Shown here one piece after another: positions 25,828 to 35,380 of a stretch of DNA of 64,000 bases. Position 1 is the stretch's first letter. Every line of letters starts with the position of its first letter. This DNA is from an uncultured Winogradskyella sp. GTDB lineage: Bacteria; Bacteroidota; Bacteroidia; Flavobacteriales; Flavobacteriaceae. Made by a program: the position numbers and the translations under genes. The notes below the pieces were generated by a model that saw only the letters and a program-made list of their open reading frames with translations, ran no database searches and was not told where the DNA came from. Location of the stretch: assembly GCF_947496485.1 (NCBI RefSeq), contig NZ_CANMCZ010000005.1, forward strand, positions 124,001-188,000, read 5' to 3'.

Positions 25828-27354
25828 ATGAAGAAACTATCGGTAATACTACTTACAACTATTTTTTGTTTAAGTGCTTTTGCACAGCAAAAATCACTTG
25901 ACGAAATCACATCATTTAGAATAAAGAATTCAGGATCCTTTATGGATAAGAATAATGACGTAGACGGTTATTATTTTTATTATGAAGTTGATAAATTGAA
26001 GAAAGGGAAGCGTGAGTATGCAATTAAAATGCTAGATAATAATCTTAATGATATTGCAACAAAATCTTATATAGATGATAAGAATACCATATTAGCTCAG
26101 AGTAAATTTAATAATCAAGCATTGATGTTTGCTATGATTAATATTAAAGAAAAGTTCTATAAACTCGTCACTTTTGATAAATCTGGAAATCAAGGTAAGG
26201 ATATAAAAATTGACGTCTCTAAGAAAGATGTACGTTGGTTAAGTATGATGATGAAAAGCGGTAATTTTAATTTGCTTTTTCCGGTAGATGATAATGGATT
26301 TTTGTTCAATTATACTAAGAACAACAAAAAAATGGGTTACGGTTTAAAATATGTATCTACAAATGGAGGTGAATCTTGGGATTACAACTCTCCAGAAGAT
26401 GCAAATCAGCTTATGTTTCTTAACCCTATTGAGGCTAACGAAAAAGTTGTCGTGGCAATAGAAAGCTCAAAGAAATCTGCACTTAGCAATACAGTAAATA
26501 TGAAGATTGTAGTTTTAGATATTAACACAGGCAAGAAGCTATTTGAGAAAGATTACAATAGAGATGATAATCCCAGATTGATTACTAATGCTTTTCTTAC
26601 AGAAGAGAAAAATCTTGTCTTATTGGGTGAATATTTTAAGAAAGGAAAAAATATTGTTAAAGATAAAAGTGAAGGTTTATTCGCTCAAGTAGTTGATATG
26701 TCAGGTAATTTAATTTCAGATGTAAAAGCAGATTGGGAAAATACAATTAACAAATTGATGCCAGCAGATTCTAACGGAAAAAAGAAAAAAAGTACTTATG
26801 TATATTTTCATGATGTGATTCGTACACAAAATGGATCTTATTATGCCATAGGTGAAAAATATAGAAAAACTGTGAGTTTAAAAGGTACTTTACTTACGGG
26901 TCGCATAGGTAGTGGTATGACACAATTAACAATTACGGATGCTGTATTTTTTGAGTTTGATAAAAGTTTCAACCTCAAAGAGATTCATAAAATTGAGAAA
27001 GGTAAATCTAGAGCACCAAATTTAGCTGATTTTGGTAGTCCTCAACTTAATGCACATGCGTTGAAGACTTTTGGAGCTTTTGACTATGAATACACTCAAA
27101 TTGATAAAGATAGAGATCGCTTTTACGCTATGTTTATAGATTATGAAAGACTGAAAGGTGAGAAGAATAAACTAGCATTTAAGGCAGTCATGTATAATGA
27201 TGGAGAACTATCTCAGGATAAAATTTATTTAGAACAGTCAAAAGGTAGAGTTAGTTTTAGAGTGCTTCCTGCAAAATTAGGTCATGTTATGATTGTAGAA
27301 TATAATAAGAAGGAAAAAACCTTAGATATACATTTAGAGAAATTAAATATCTAA
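25828..27354 (+). CDS. secreted beta-rich protein of unknown function (DUF6770-like)
   Basis: A 508-residue protein with signal peptide MKKLSVILLTTIFCLSAFAQ. The body is rich in predicted short strands and lysine/aspartate-rich turns, reminiscent of a beta-propeller. It recalls the uncharacterised Bacteroidota family DUF6770, but that assignment is from memory and tentative. No catalytic motif was recognised. It follows the M48 protease gene by 9 bp and likely shares its mRNA, so a functional link with that protease is possible. It is followed by a hairpin terminator. Confidence 0.7.
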   Translation: MKKLSVILLTTIFCLSAFAQQKSLDEITSFRIKNSGSFMDKNNDVDGYYFYYEVDKLKKGKREYAIKMLDNNLNDIATKSYIDDKNTILAQSKFNNQALMFAMINIKEKFYKLVTFDKSGNQGKDIKIDVSKKDVRWLSMMMKSGNFNLLFPVDDNGFLFNYTKNNKKMGYGLKYVSTNGGESWDYNSPEDANQLMFLNPIEANEKVVVAIESSKKSALSNTVNMKIVVLDINTGKKLFEKDYNRDDNPRLITNAFLTEEKNLVLLGEYFKKGKNIVKDKSEGLFAQVVDMSGNLISDVKADWENTINKLMPADSNGKKKKSTYVYFHDVIRTQNGSYYAIGEKYRKTVSLKGTLLTGRIGSGMTQLTITDAVFFEFDKSFNLKEIHKIEKGKSRAPNLADFGSPQLNAHALKTFGAFDYEYTQIDKDRDRFYAMFIDYERLKGEKNKLAFKAVMYNDGELSQDKIYLEQSKGRVSFRVLPAKLGHVMIVEYNKKEKTLDIHLEKLNI

Positions 27355-27375
27355 TCGAAATTATTAAATTCAATT

Positions 27376-27405
27376 AAAGACTGTCTAATGGCAGTCTTTT
27401 TTTGT
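27376..27405 (+). terminator. intrinsic terminator before rsgA
   Basis: AAAGACTG (27376-27383) pairs with CAGTCTTT (27392-27399) around an 8-nt loop and is followed by a T-run. Confidence 0.8.
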
Positions 27406-27437
27406 TCCATTAAACAATAATAGTCATCTTTGTAATA

Positions 27438-28388
27438 ATGACAGGAACAGTATATAAATCTACAGGTAGTTGGTACACCGTTAAAACTCTGAACGGTAAG
27501 TTCTATGAGTGCAGAATTAAAGGTCGTTTTAGATTAGAAGGTATAAAAAGCACCAATCCTATTGCAGTAGGTGATAAAGTGGAGTTTGAATTAGAAACAA
27601 AAAATAATACAGAAACAGGTGTTATTAACCGTATTGAAGAACGTAAAAATTATATCGTTAGAAAATCGGTTAACCTTTCCAAGCAAACACATATTATCGC
27701 TTCTAATATTGATCAACTTTTTTTATTGATTACCATTAATAATCCACCAACACTTACCAGTTTTATAGATCGTTTTTTAGTGACCGCAGAAGCGTATTCT
27801 ATAAAAACAATTTTGTTGTTCAATAAGATTGATACTTATGATGAAGAAACCTTGCTAGAGGTAAAATACTTGGCAAGTATTTATAGAGCTATTGGATACG
27901 AATGTATTAACATATCAGCCACTACAGGCGAAAACATAGACAAAGTAAAAGCCTTAATGGTTGGTAAAGTAAGTATGTTTGCAGGTCATTCTGGAGTAGG
28001 AAAATCTACTTTAGTAAATGCTATTGAACCTTCTTTAGATTTAAAGACAAAAGCTATTTCAGAACAACACATGCAAGGGCAACATACAACGACCTTCGCA
28101 GAAATGTTTGATTTAAGTTTCGATGCTAAAATTATTGATACGCCAGGTATAAAAGGATTTGGAGTTGTCGATATGGAGCGAGAAGAGGTTGGTGATTATT
28201 TCCCAGAGTTTTTTGCTCTAAAACAAGATTGTAAATTCAATAATTGTTTGCATTTAAAAGAGCCAAAATGTGCTGTAAAAGAAGCGCTAGAAAAAGATGA
28301 GGTGTCTTATTCTAGATATCGAAGTTATATGCAAATTTTAGAAGGTGAAGATGAACATTATAGAACTGATAATTGGGATAGTGAATGA
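27438..28388 (+). CDS. rsgA: ribosome small-subunit-dependent GTPase A
   Basis: A circularly permuted GTPase that helps mature the 30S subunit. The 316-residue protein has an N-terminal OB-fold, then G4 NKID, G1 GHSGVGKST, G3 DTPGIKGFG in the permuted order, and a C-terminal zinc-binding segment with CKFNNCLHLKEPKCAV (Cys-x4-Cys-x-His-x5-Cys). It starts a compact operon and overlaps the next gene as ATGA. CATCTTTG, a one-mismatch -7 element, ends 6 bases before the ATG. Confidence 0.95.
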   Translation: MTGTVYKSTGSWYTVKTLNGKFYECRIKGRFRLEGIKSTNPIAVGDKVEFELETKNNTETGVINRIEERKNYIVRKSVNLSKQTHIIASNIDQLFLLITINNPPTLTSFIDRFLVTAEAYSIKTILLFNKIDTYDEETLLEVKYLASIYRAIGYECINISATTGENIDKVKALMVGKVSMFAGHSGVGKSTLVNAIEPSLDLKTKAISEQHMQGQHTTTFAEMFDLSFDAKIIDTPGIKGFGVVDMEREEVGDYFPEFFALKQDCKFNNCLHLKEPKCAVKEALEKDEVSYSRYRSYMQILEGEDEHYRTDNWDSE

Positions 28389-28717
28389 AAAGAATAATTC
28401 CATATATTTTAGGAATGTTTTTAGTTTCATGTGGTATGGATGAGCCTTATTTTATGTCAGTAGATATTACAAATTGTGATATACACATAATAAATGAAAG
28501 TTTCATGGAGCTATCTCCAGAAGCATTACAGTTAGAGATTTATCTAAAAACAAAAGACTTAGATTCTTTACAACGGTCTAAATTTTTTGTAAAATTGAGT
28601 ATAGCTCCTAAGGCTAGAATGGAAGATGTATCTCTTGTTCAAAGAGAATTTCAAAAAGCAAATATTTTGAAAATTAAATATTATGAGATTGGAAATGTAA
28701 CTTGTGGAGGATTCTAA
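28385..28717 (+). CDS. small lipoprotein of unknown function
   Basis: A 110-residue protein with lipobox signal MKRIIPYILGMFLVSCG, so probably a membrane-anchored lipoprotein. The mature part has no recognised domain; a single further pair of cysteines occurs (NCDIH, VTCGGF). It is translationally coupled to rsgA (ATGA overlap) and lies 3 bp before dtd, so it is a real gene of this operon. The function cannot be inferred. Confidence 0.7.
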   Translation: MKRIIPYILGMFLVSCGMDEPYFMSVDITNCDIHIINESFMELSPEALQLEIYLKTKDLDSLQRSKFFVKLSIAPKARMEDVSLVQREFQKANILKIKYYEIGNVTCGGF

Positions 28718-28720
28718 AAC

Positions 28721-29173
28721 ATGAAAATAGTTATTCAAAGAGTTGCTGAATCAAGTGTTACAATTGAAGACCATAGAGTTGCAGAAATTGGTAAAGGCCT
28801 TCTTGTTTTACTTGGTATTGTAAATGAAGATACTCAAGAAGACATCGATTGGTTATGTAATAAAATTGCCAATCTTCGTATTTTTCCTGATGAACATGGT
28901 GTGATGAATAAGTCCATAATAGATTCTGAAGGTGATATAATTTTGGTAAGCCAATTCACGCTTCACGCCAGTACCAAAAAAGGAAATCGTCCAAGTTATA
29001 TCAAAGCGTCAAAACCAGATGTTGCGATTCCTTTATATGAAAACTTCAAGAAAACACTTCAAAATACCCTTGGCAAGACTATACAAACAGGCGAATTTGG
29101 AGCTGATATGAAAGTGCAATTGATTAATGATGGGCCAGTGACCATTATTATAGATTCAAAAAGTAGAGATTAA
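28721..29173 (+). CDS. dtd: D-aminoacyl-tRNA deacylase
   Basis: Removes D-amino acids (and glycine from tRNA-Ala) mischarged on tRNA. The 150-residue protein begins MKIVIQRVAESSVTI, with the SQFTLHA motif (catalytic region) and the cross-subunit Gly-Pro motif in NDGPVTI. The normal family length is about 145-150. Its stop overlaps the next start by one base. Confidence 0.95.
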   Translation: MKIVIQRVAESSVTIEDHRVAEIGKGLLVLLGIVNEDTQEDIDWLCNKIANLRIFPDEHGVMNKSIIDSEGDIILVSQFTLHASTKKGNRPSYIKASKPDVAIPLYENFKKTLQNTLGKTIQTGEFGADMKVQLINDGPVTIIIDSKSRD

Positions 29174-29697
29174 TGGCATCACTATTTGGACATGGATTGG
29201 TAGCTTTTACAACTTCAAAAGTTATAGATTCAAAGTCCAATAAATTGCTTTTATTTTTAGCTATAGGTTCAGCAATATTGCCAGATTTAGATGTTTTGAC
29301 TTTTAAGTTTGGCATTTCATATTCTCACCCTTTCGGTCACAGAGGCTTTACACATTCAATTTTATTTGCTGTACTCTGGAGTATGCTTCTAACATTCATT
29401 TTTGGTAAGACCAGAAAATTGATTTTTGCAATTATATTGTTTTTATCAACCCTTTCTCATGGAATTTTAGATGCGATGACCTCTGGCGGTAAAGGTGTTG
29501 GCTTTTTTATTCCTTTTGATAATTCTAGATATTTCTTTCCATTTCGGGAAATCAAAGTCTCACCAATTGGCGTTGAAGCATTCTTTTCAGAATGGGGACT
29601 TAATGTTATTCTGAGTGAGCTAAAATATATTGCAATGCCTTGTTTTATAATTTTAGCAGTTTTGTTATTGGTCAGAAAATCAAATTATAAGCATTGA
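29173..29697 (+). CDS. YdjM/DUF457-type membrane-bound metal-dependent hydrolase
   Basis: A 174-residue membrane protein with about four hydrophobic segments. The HRGFTHS motif near residue 56 and SHGILDAMTSGGKGVGFFIPFDNSRYFFP are the signature of the LexA-binding/YdjM inner-membrane hydrolase family (PF04307). The biochemical role is poorly known. It is the last gene of the rsgA operon. Confidence 0.85.
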   Translation: MASLFGHGLVAFTTSKVIDSKSNKLLLFLAIGSAILPDLDVLTFKFGISYSHPFGHRGFTHSILFAVLWSMLLTFIFGKTRKLIFAIILFLSTLSHGILDAMTSGGKGVGFFIPFDNSRYFFPFREIKVSPIGVEAFFSEWGLNVILSELKYIAMPCFIILAVLLLVRKSNYKH

Positions 29698-29818
29698 AAA
29701 TCTAATAAAATCGCCGATAATCGAAAAAATATCAAGTGTAAGAAATTTATGATATAAATCATATAAAGAATTTAATTAAGTTTTTATATTGTACGTCCTA
29801 ACTTTATAATAACGCTTA

Positions 29819-31726
29819 ATGCTTAAATTAAAATCAACAGTTTCCCTTTTTTTATTGTTCATTTCTTTAATCAACTACTCACAGACAGAAGATGCTTACA
29901 CTGCTTTGCTTGTGCCATTAGAACTCAAGACTAAAGCTAATGCCGTTGTACGATATGAGAAAAAAACGGTAGAAATACTAAGTAGTGACGAGATAAAAGT
30001 GACTAAGAAACGCATTACAACTGTATTCAATGAATACGGAAATAGGCATATCAACGCCGTTGAATTTTATGATGATAATAGTACTATAGAAGAAATAGAA
30101 GCACACATATATAATGACTTTGGTGAAGAAATAAAAAAGATTAAAGAGAGAGATTTTGTAGATGCTAGTGCAGTTAGCGATTTCTCTATATATGACGATA
30201 ATCGTATAAAGTACCTAAACTATATTCCACTTAAATATCCTTATACAGTTGAGTATACTTCTGAAGTTGTGTATGAAAACACTGCTTTTTTTCCGAATTG
30301 GCAACCTATTGATGATTATTATGTGAGTGTTCAGCATGCAGAATATGAAATTTTGAATACGGCTGAAGTTGAATTGAAGTTAAAAAAAGAAAATTTCGAT
30401 AATTATAACATCCAAGAGATTTCCGAAAATCATTTCATTGCAGAAAATATTCACGGTGTCAAGTATGAAGCCTATACACCAGAGTTAAAAACATTTGTAC
30501 CACGTTACAAAGTTGCTCTAAAGGCCTTCAAAATGATCGATGTACAAGGTGTTAATAATAATTGGAGTGATTTCGGTAAATGGATGTATGATAAATTATT
30601 AACTGGTACGGACGAAATTCCGGAATCTACCAAAAATCATGTAAGACAACTTACCGCTGGTGTTGATGACAAAATAGAGCGTGCTAAATTGATTTACAAG
30701 TATATGCAAGATAAGACCAGATATATCAGTATACAGGTTGGTATAGGAGGTTGGAAACCAATGTTGGCAAACGATGTTGATAAATTGGGTTATGCAGATT
30801 GTAAAGGACTAACTAACTATACAAAAGCATTACTAGAAGCAGTAGATGTTCCATCGTATTATACGGTTGTATATGGAGGTCGAGGTTTAAGAGATATAGA
30901 TAGTGAGTTTTCTTCAATAGAAGGAAATCATGTGATTCTTTGTGTTCCTAATGCAGATGAAAATATATTTTTAGAGTGTACGAGCCAAACAAATCCTTTT
31001 GGCTTTACTGCAGGTTTTACAGACGATAGAGATGTGTTATTGGTAAAACCAGAAGGTGGTGAAATAGTGCACACAAAAATTTATGAAGCTGATGACAGCG
31101 TACAAAAGACTTTAGCATATATAGCAATGGATAATTCTGGTAGTATAATAGCTGATGTTGATATTACTACTACAGGTTATCAATATAGTATTCATGAAGG
31201 AATTGAAAACGATACGGAAAGAGATCAGCAGTTACACTACAAAGACTATTGGGATTATATCAACAATATTACTATAGATAATATCAGTATTGAAAATGAT
31301 AAAGATAATATAGTTTACAAAGAAAAGGTAAAACTCTCTTCTACTAATTACGCTTCTAAAAGTGGTACTAGGCTTATATTTCAACCTAATATGTTCAATA
31401 AGGTGACCAATATTCCGCCACGTTATACAGAACGGAAATTAGAGTTTACAATTAATCGCTCCTTTAAAGATGAAGATGAATTTATAATTCAACTACCAGA
31501 AGGTTTTGAAGTGGAGGCAATGACGGAAACTAAAGAACTTAAAACTAAATTCGGGATTTATAGATTTCAAATGGAAAAACTTGAAGGGAACAAATTAAAA
31601 TACGTTAGAACTTACATCCTCAATAAAGGAAACTACGAAAAAGAGGACTATAAGGCTTTTAGAAGCTTTAGAAAACAAATTGTAAAGCACGACAAAAGTA
31701 AAATTGTTTTAACCAAGTCGTTGTAA
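29819..31726 (+). CDS. secreted DUF3857 / transglutaminase-like protein
   Basis: A 635-residue protein with a signal peptide (residues 1-21, ending near NYSQ). The N-terminal DUF3857 domain (about 50-220) is followed by a transglutaminase-like core: Cys328 in GYADCKGL, His371 in GNHVIL and an acidic residue in FLECTSQ. The catalytic triad is therefore plausible. A C-terminal DUF2569/3858-like region ends in YKAFRSF. Such proteins are probably periplasmic; the substrate is unknown. It is followed 43 bp later by a second member of the same family. Confidence 0.83.
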   Translation: MLKLKSTVSLFLLFISLINYSQTEDAYTALLVPLELKTKANAVVRYEKKTVEILSSDEIKVTKKRITTVFNEYGNRHINAVEFYDDNSTIEEIEAHIYNDFGEEIKKIKERDFVDASAVSDFSIYDDNRIKYLNYIPLKYPYTVEYTSEVVYENTAFFPNWQPIDDYYVSVQHAEYEILNTAEVELKLKKENFDNYNIQEISENHFIAENIHGVKYEAYTPELKTFVPRYKVALKAFKMIDVQGVNNNWSDFGKWMYDKLLTGTDEIPESTKNHVRQLTAGVDDKIERAKLIYKYMQDKTRYISIQVGIGGWKPMLANDVDKLGYADCKGLTNYTKALLEAVDVPSYYTVVYGGRGLRDIDSEFSSIEGNHVILCVPNADENIFLECTSQTNPFGFTAGFTDDRDVLLVKPEGGEIVHTKIYEADDSVQKTLAYIAMDNSGSIIADVDITTTGYQYSIHEGIENDTERDQQLHYKDYWDYINNITIDNISIENDKDNIVYKEKVKLSSTNYASKSGTRLIFQPNMFNKVTNIPPRYTERKLEFTINRSFKDEDEFIIQLPEGFEVEAMTETKELKTKFGIYRFQMEKLEGNKLKYVRTYILNKGNYEKEDYKAFRSFRKQIVKHDKSKIVLTKSL

Positions 31727-31769
31727 GCCTTTATTATACAAATCAAATATTATCAATAACCAATAAATT

Positions 31770-33728
31770 ATGAAACACCTATTATTAATCATTACTCTTT
31801 TTCTGAGTTGTAAAACCATTAACAGTCAAAATTATGAATTCGGAAAAGTATCTAAAGCAGAACTTGAAGAAAAATACCACCCAATAGATTCATCATCATC
31901 AGCAGCAATATTATATAGAAATGAAAGAGTAAGTTTCTATTATTCTTCAAGTGAAGGTTTTATGCAACAGCGCGAAATCCATGAGCGAATTAAGATATAC
32001 AATAAAGATGGTTTTGATTGGGCAACTAAGAAAGAATATTTATATCAAGGTAGATCAAACAAAGAATCTCTTTCTGGATTAAAAGGGGTTTCATACAACC
32101 TTGTGGATGGTAAAATTGAAAAGGTTAAATTAAAAAGTGACGGTAAATTTGTAGAAGATTATAGTGAATTTACAAAAGTAAACTCTTTCACACTACCAAA
32201 CGTAAAGGAAGGTACTGTCATCGAATATAAGTACAAAATTACGTCGTCTAGATATAGTATAGACGATATTATTTTTCAATATAGTATTCCAGTTAATAAG
32301 TTAGATGTCAAAATAGCCACACCAGAATATTATATTTATAGTAAGCAGCCTAATCTTGCGGCTAGTTATATGCCTAAAGTAAATGAGACTATAAAAAATA
32401 TATCCAATCCTTTTGATTATAAAGTTAATATTATCAATGTTAATGAAGAAAATATACCTGCACTAAGAGCTGAAGCTTATTCCGGAAATATAAATAACTA
32501 CAGGAGTAAAATGGCTTTAGAACTTTCAGCAGTTTTGAATGGCAATAAAATAATAGAGAAATCATTTTCAAACACTTGGGAAGAAGTCTCTAAAACAATC
32601 TACGAAAGTTCTAATTTTGGTGGGCAATTAGATAAATTTAGTTTTTATAAGGATGATTTAGAAACACTATTAGCAGGAGTTGAAGACGATTTTGAAAAGG
32701 CATCCTTAGTAGAAAATTTAGTAAAGTCTAAAGTAAAGTGGAATGGTCGTTATGGGAAGTATGCTCAAAATGGTATACGTAATGCATATAAAGTAGGTGA
32801 GGGTAATGTCGCTGACATTAATTTAATGGTTGTTTCTATGTTACGTTCTCAGGGTGTTAATGCTAGCCCGATTTTAGTGAGTACAAGAAACAATGGTATT
32901 CCACTTTTTCCAACACATGACGGGTTTAATTATGTAGTATGTAGTGTCCAAAAAGGTAATGAGTATTTACTTATAGACGCTACAGAAAAGTATAGCGCTA
33001 ATAATGTACTACCTCAACGTGTACTGAACTGGCAAGGAAGGTTGATTGAAGACAAAAATGTATCGCGATGGTTTAGTATGATGCCTAACAAAAAATCTGT
33101 TGAAAAATCAATGCTCAATGTAAAAATTAATAATGATTTTACAGCATCAGGTAAAGTTTCAAAACAACTTACAGATTACATCGCCTATTTTTACCGTGAT
33201 AAGTACGCAAGTATGACGCCAGAAGATCATATTAAGTCATTGGAAAAAGACAAAGGTGATATAGAAATAAGCGAATTGAATTTCGAGAATGGAAAAGAAA
33301 TTACTAAACCTATTAAAATTAGTTATCAGTACGAACTATCTGATGGAGTTGATGAAATCGGTGATAAATTGTATTTCTCTCCACTTTTATTTTTGGCAAC
33401 GAAAGAAAATCCGTTTAAACTAGAAGAACGTCAATACCCAATCGATTTCGTTATTCCTTATGTAGATTCGTACCTCGTAAACATTATGTTACCAGATGGA
33501 TATAACATTGAGTCTCTACCAACATCTGAAGCATTAGTATTTATGGATGCTAGCATAAAGTTTTCGTATATTATTAAACAAAACGGAAAGTATTTACAAT
33601 TAAAAGTAGATTTGGATATAAATAATCCTATGATCCAAGCAAAGGATTATAAGGCTTTTAAATCTTTTTTTAGTAAAATTGTAGAGAAACAAGGTGAACA
33701 AGTAATACTTACTAAAGCACAACCATGA
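31770..33728 (+). CDS. secreted DUF3857 / transglutaminase-like protein, catalytic Cys replaced
   Basis: A 652-residue paralogue of the preceding gene with signal peptide MKHLLLIITLFLSCKTINSQ. The DUF3857 domain is followed by the transglutaminase core, but the G-x-C-x-D motif reads GNVADIN, with Val347 at the cysteine position. The His (HDGFNYVVC) and Asp (LIDATEKY) regions are kept. It is probably catalytically inactive or uses other chemistry, and may bind the same ligand as its neighbour. The stop overlaps the MazG gene as ATGA. Confidence 0.83.
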   Translation: MKHLLLIITLFLSCKTINSQNYEFGKVSKAELEEKYHPIDSSSSAAILYRNERVSFYYSSSEGFMQQREIHERIKIYNKDGFDWATKKEYLYQGRSNKESLSGLKGVSYNLVDGKIEKVKLKSDGKFVEDYSEFTKVNSFTLPNVKEGTVIEYKYKITSSRYSIDDIIFQYSIPVNKLDVKIATPEYYIYSKQPNLAASYMPKVNETIKNISNPFDYKVNIINVNEENIPALRAEAYSGNINNYRSKMALELSAVLNGNKIIEKSFSNTWEEVSKTIYESSNFGGQLDKFSFYKDDLETLLAGVEDDFEKASLVENLVKSKVKWNGRYGKYAQNGIRNAYKVGEGNVADINLMVVSMLRSQGVNASPILVSTRNNGIPLFPTHDGFNYVVCSVQKGNEYLLIDATEKYSANNVLPQRVLNWQGRLIEDKNVSRWFSMMPNKKSVEKSMLNVKINNDFTASGKVSKQLTDYIAYFYRDKYASMTPEDHIKSLEKDKGDIEISELNFENGKEITKPIKISYQYELSDGVDEIGDKLYFSPLLFLATKENPFKLEERQYPIDFVIPYVDSYLVNIMLPDGYNIESLPTSEALVFMDASIKFSYIIKQNGKYLQLKVDLDINNPMIQAKDYKAFKSFFSKIVEKQGEQVILTKAQP

Positions 33729-34051
33729 AGATAAAAAACGCGCAAAAAGAAGTTGACGATTGGATTAAGGAGCATGGAGTGCGTTATTTCAACGAGCTCA
33801 CTAATATGGCGCAACTTACAGAAGAAGTCGGCGAAGTTGCTCGTATTATTGCAAGACGTTATGGTGAACAGAGCGAAAAAGAAAGTGATAAGGATAAAGA
33901 TTTAGGCGAAGAATTAGCAGATGTTATGTTTGTTGTTTTATGCTTAGCCAACCAAACAGGAATAGATTTACAAGACGCTTTTGATAAAAAAATGGATAAA
34001 AAAGCAAAACGAGATCACGATAGGCATCATAATAATAAGAAATTAAAGTAG
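33725..34051 (+). CDS. MazG-like nucleotide pyrophosphohydrolase
   Basis: A 108-residue protein with the EEVGEVARIIARR and GEELADVMFVVLCLAN motifs (ExxE...ExxD metal ligands) of single-domain MazG enzymes, which hydrolyse NTPs, often house-cleaning non-canonical ones. It overlaps the upstream gene by 4 nt and is followed by aroA 33 bp later. Confidence 0.87.
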   Translation: MKIKNAQKEVDDWIKEHGVRYFNELTNMAQLTEEVGEVARIIARRYGEQSEKESDKDKDLGEELADVMFVVLCLANQTGIDLQDAFDKKMDKKAKRDHDRHHNNKKLK

Positions 34052-34084
34052 CTTTGTAGCTTCATTATATTTCAGAGTTCCCTT

Positions 34085-35308
34085 ATGGAAATCAGTATCC
34101 AAAAATCAACGCTTAGCAATCACCAAACAATTCAGATAACAGGTTCAAAAAGCGAATCGAATCGTTTACTGTTACTACAGGCGCTTTATCCTAAAATTAG
34201 TATAGAAAATCTATCTAATTCAGACGATTCTGTATTGATGCAAAAAGCATTAGCATCTAATGAATCTGTCATAGATATTCATCATGCAGGTACTGCAATG
34301 CGATTTCTTACAGCATATTTATCTGTTCAAGATGGAAAAGAAGTAGTGATAACAGGTTCTTCTCGTATGAAAGAACGACCAATAAAAATATTAGTCGATG
34401 CTTTAAAAACACTTGGAGCTGATATTTCATATTTAGAGAATGATGGTTTTCCACCTTTGAAAATAATTGGTAAAAAACTAACTAAGAATAAAGTTACCTT
34501 AGATGCAAATGTAAGTAGTCAATATATTTCGGCTTTGTTGCTCATTGCTTCAAAATTAGATGATGGTTTAGAATTAACACTGAATGGAAAAATAACATCG
34601 GTTCCATATATTAAAATGACATTGAGCTTGTTAAACGAAATTGGTATGGAAACTAGTTTTGTGGAAAACACCATTTCAGTAAAGCCTAAACTTTCAGATA
34701 TTGAACCTCAAACCTTAACCGTTGAATCCGATTGGTCTTCGGCATCTTACTTTTATAGTGTCATAGCTTTAAGTACTATTGGAACAGAAATTACAATAGG
34801 ATCATATAAAAAAGAAAGCTTACAAGGCGATTCGGTTCTAGCCAAAATCTATAAAAGTTTTGGGGTGACTACATTTTATGATGAAAATAGTATTCGATTG
34901 GTGAAAACTGAAGAATCAAAAACATCTCATCTAGAATTTCATCTTAGTGATGCGCCAGATATAGCTCAAACTATTGCTGTTACAGCTTTTGGTTTAGGAG
35001 TAGAATGTTACATGACAGGTTTGCATACTTTGAAGATTAAAGAAACAGATCGTTTGGTTGCGCTTAAAACCGAATTGGATAAATTAGGTGCAGAAATAGA
35101 TATTACGGAAGACTCATTAAGAGTAAATGTTTCAAATGATATTAAAAGTAATATTTCAATTGCTACATACAACGATCATAGAATGGCAATGGCATTTGCT
35201 CCATTGGGTTTAAAGACTTCTATTATCATTGAAAATGCTGATGTTGTGAGTAAATCATATCCTCAATTTTGGGAAGATTTTAGTAGTATTGGTTTCAACT
35301 TAAAATAA
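34085..35308 (+). CDS. aroA: 3-phosphoshikimate 1-carboxyvinyltransferase (EPSP synthase)
   Basis: Joins shikimate 3-phosphate and PEP in the shikimate pathway. The 407-residue protein has TGSKSESNRLLLL at the N-terminus, HHAGTAMRFLTAYL, SSRMKERPI and, at the C-terminus, KETDRLVALKTEL and YNDHRMAMAFA, all EPSP synthase hallmarks. The length is slightly short for the family but no motif is missing. It is distant from the Phe/Tyr operon. Confidence 0.95.
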   Translation: MEISIQKSTLSNHQTIQITGSKSESNRLLLLQALYPKISIENLSNSDDSVLMQKALASNESVIDIHHAGTAMRFLTAYLSVQDGKEVVITGSSRMKERPIKILVDALKTLGADISYLENDGFPPLKIIGKKLTKNKVTLDANVSSQYISALLLIASKLDDGLELTLNGKITSVPYIKMTLSLLNEIGMETSFVENTISVKPKLSDIEPQTLTVESDWSSASYFYSVIALSTIGTEITIGSYKKESLQGDSVLAKIYKSFGVTTFYDENSIRLVKTEESKTSHLEFHLSDAPDIAQTIAVTAFGLGVECYMTGLHTLKIKETDRLVALKTELDKLGAEIDITEDSLRVNVSNDIKSNISIATYNDHRMAMAFAPLGLKTSIIIENADVVSKSYPQFWEDFSSIGFNLK

Positions 35309-35344
35309 ACACGCTTTTACTTGACAAGGCCTATGTTGAGATTG

Positions 35345-35352
35345 TATATTTG
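35345..35352 (+). promoter_or_regulatory. putative queA promoter -7 element
   Basis: TATATTTG exactly matches TAnnTTTG, with TTGAC at 35321-35325 as the -33 region (21-bp gap after TTG). Confidence 0.6.
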
Positions 35353-35380
35353 CGACTTGTAAAAAAATAAAAAAACATAC

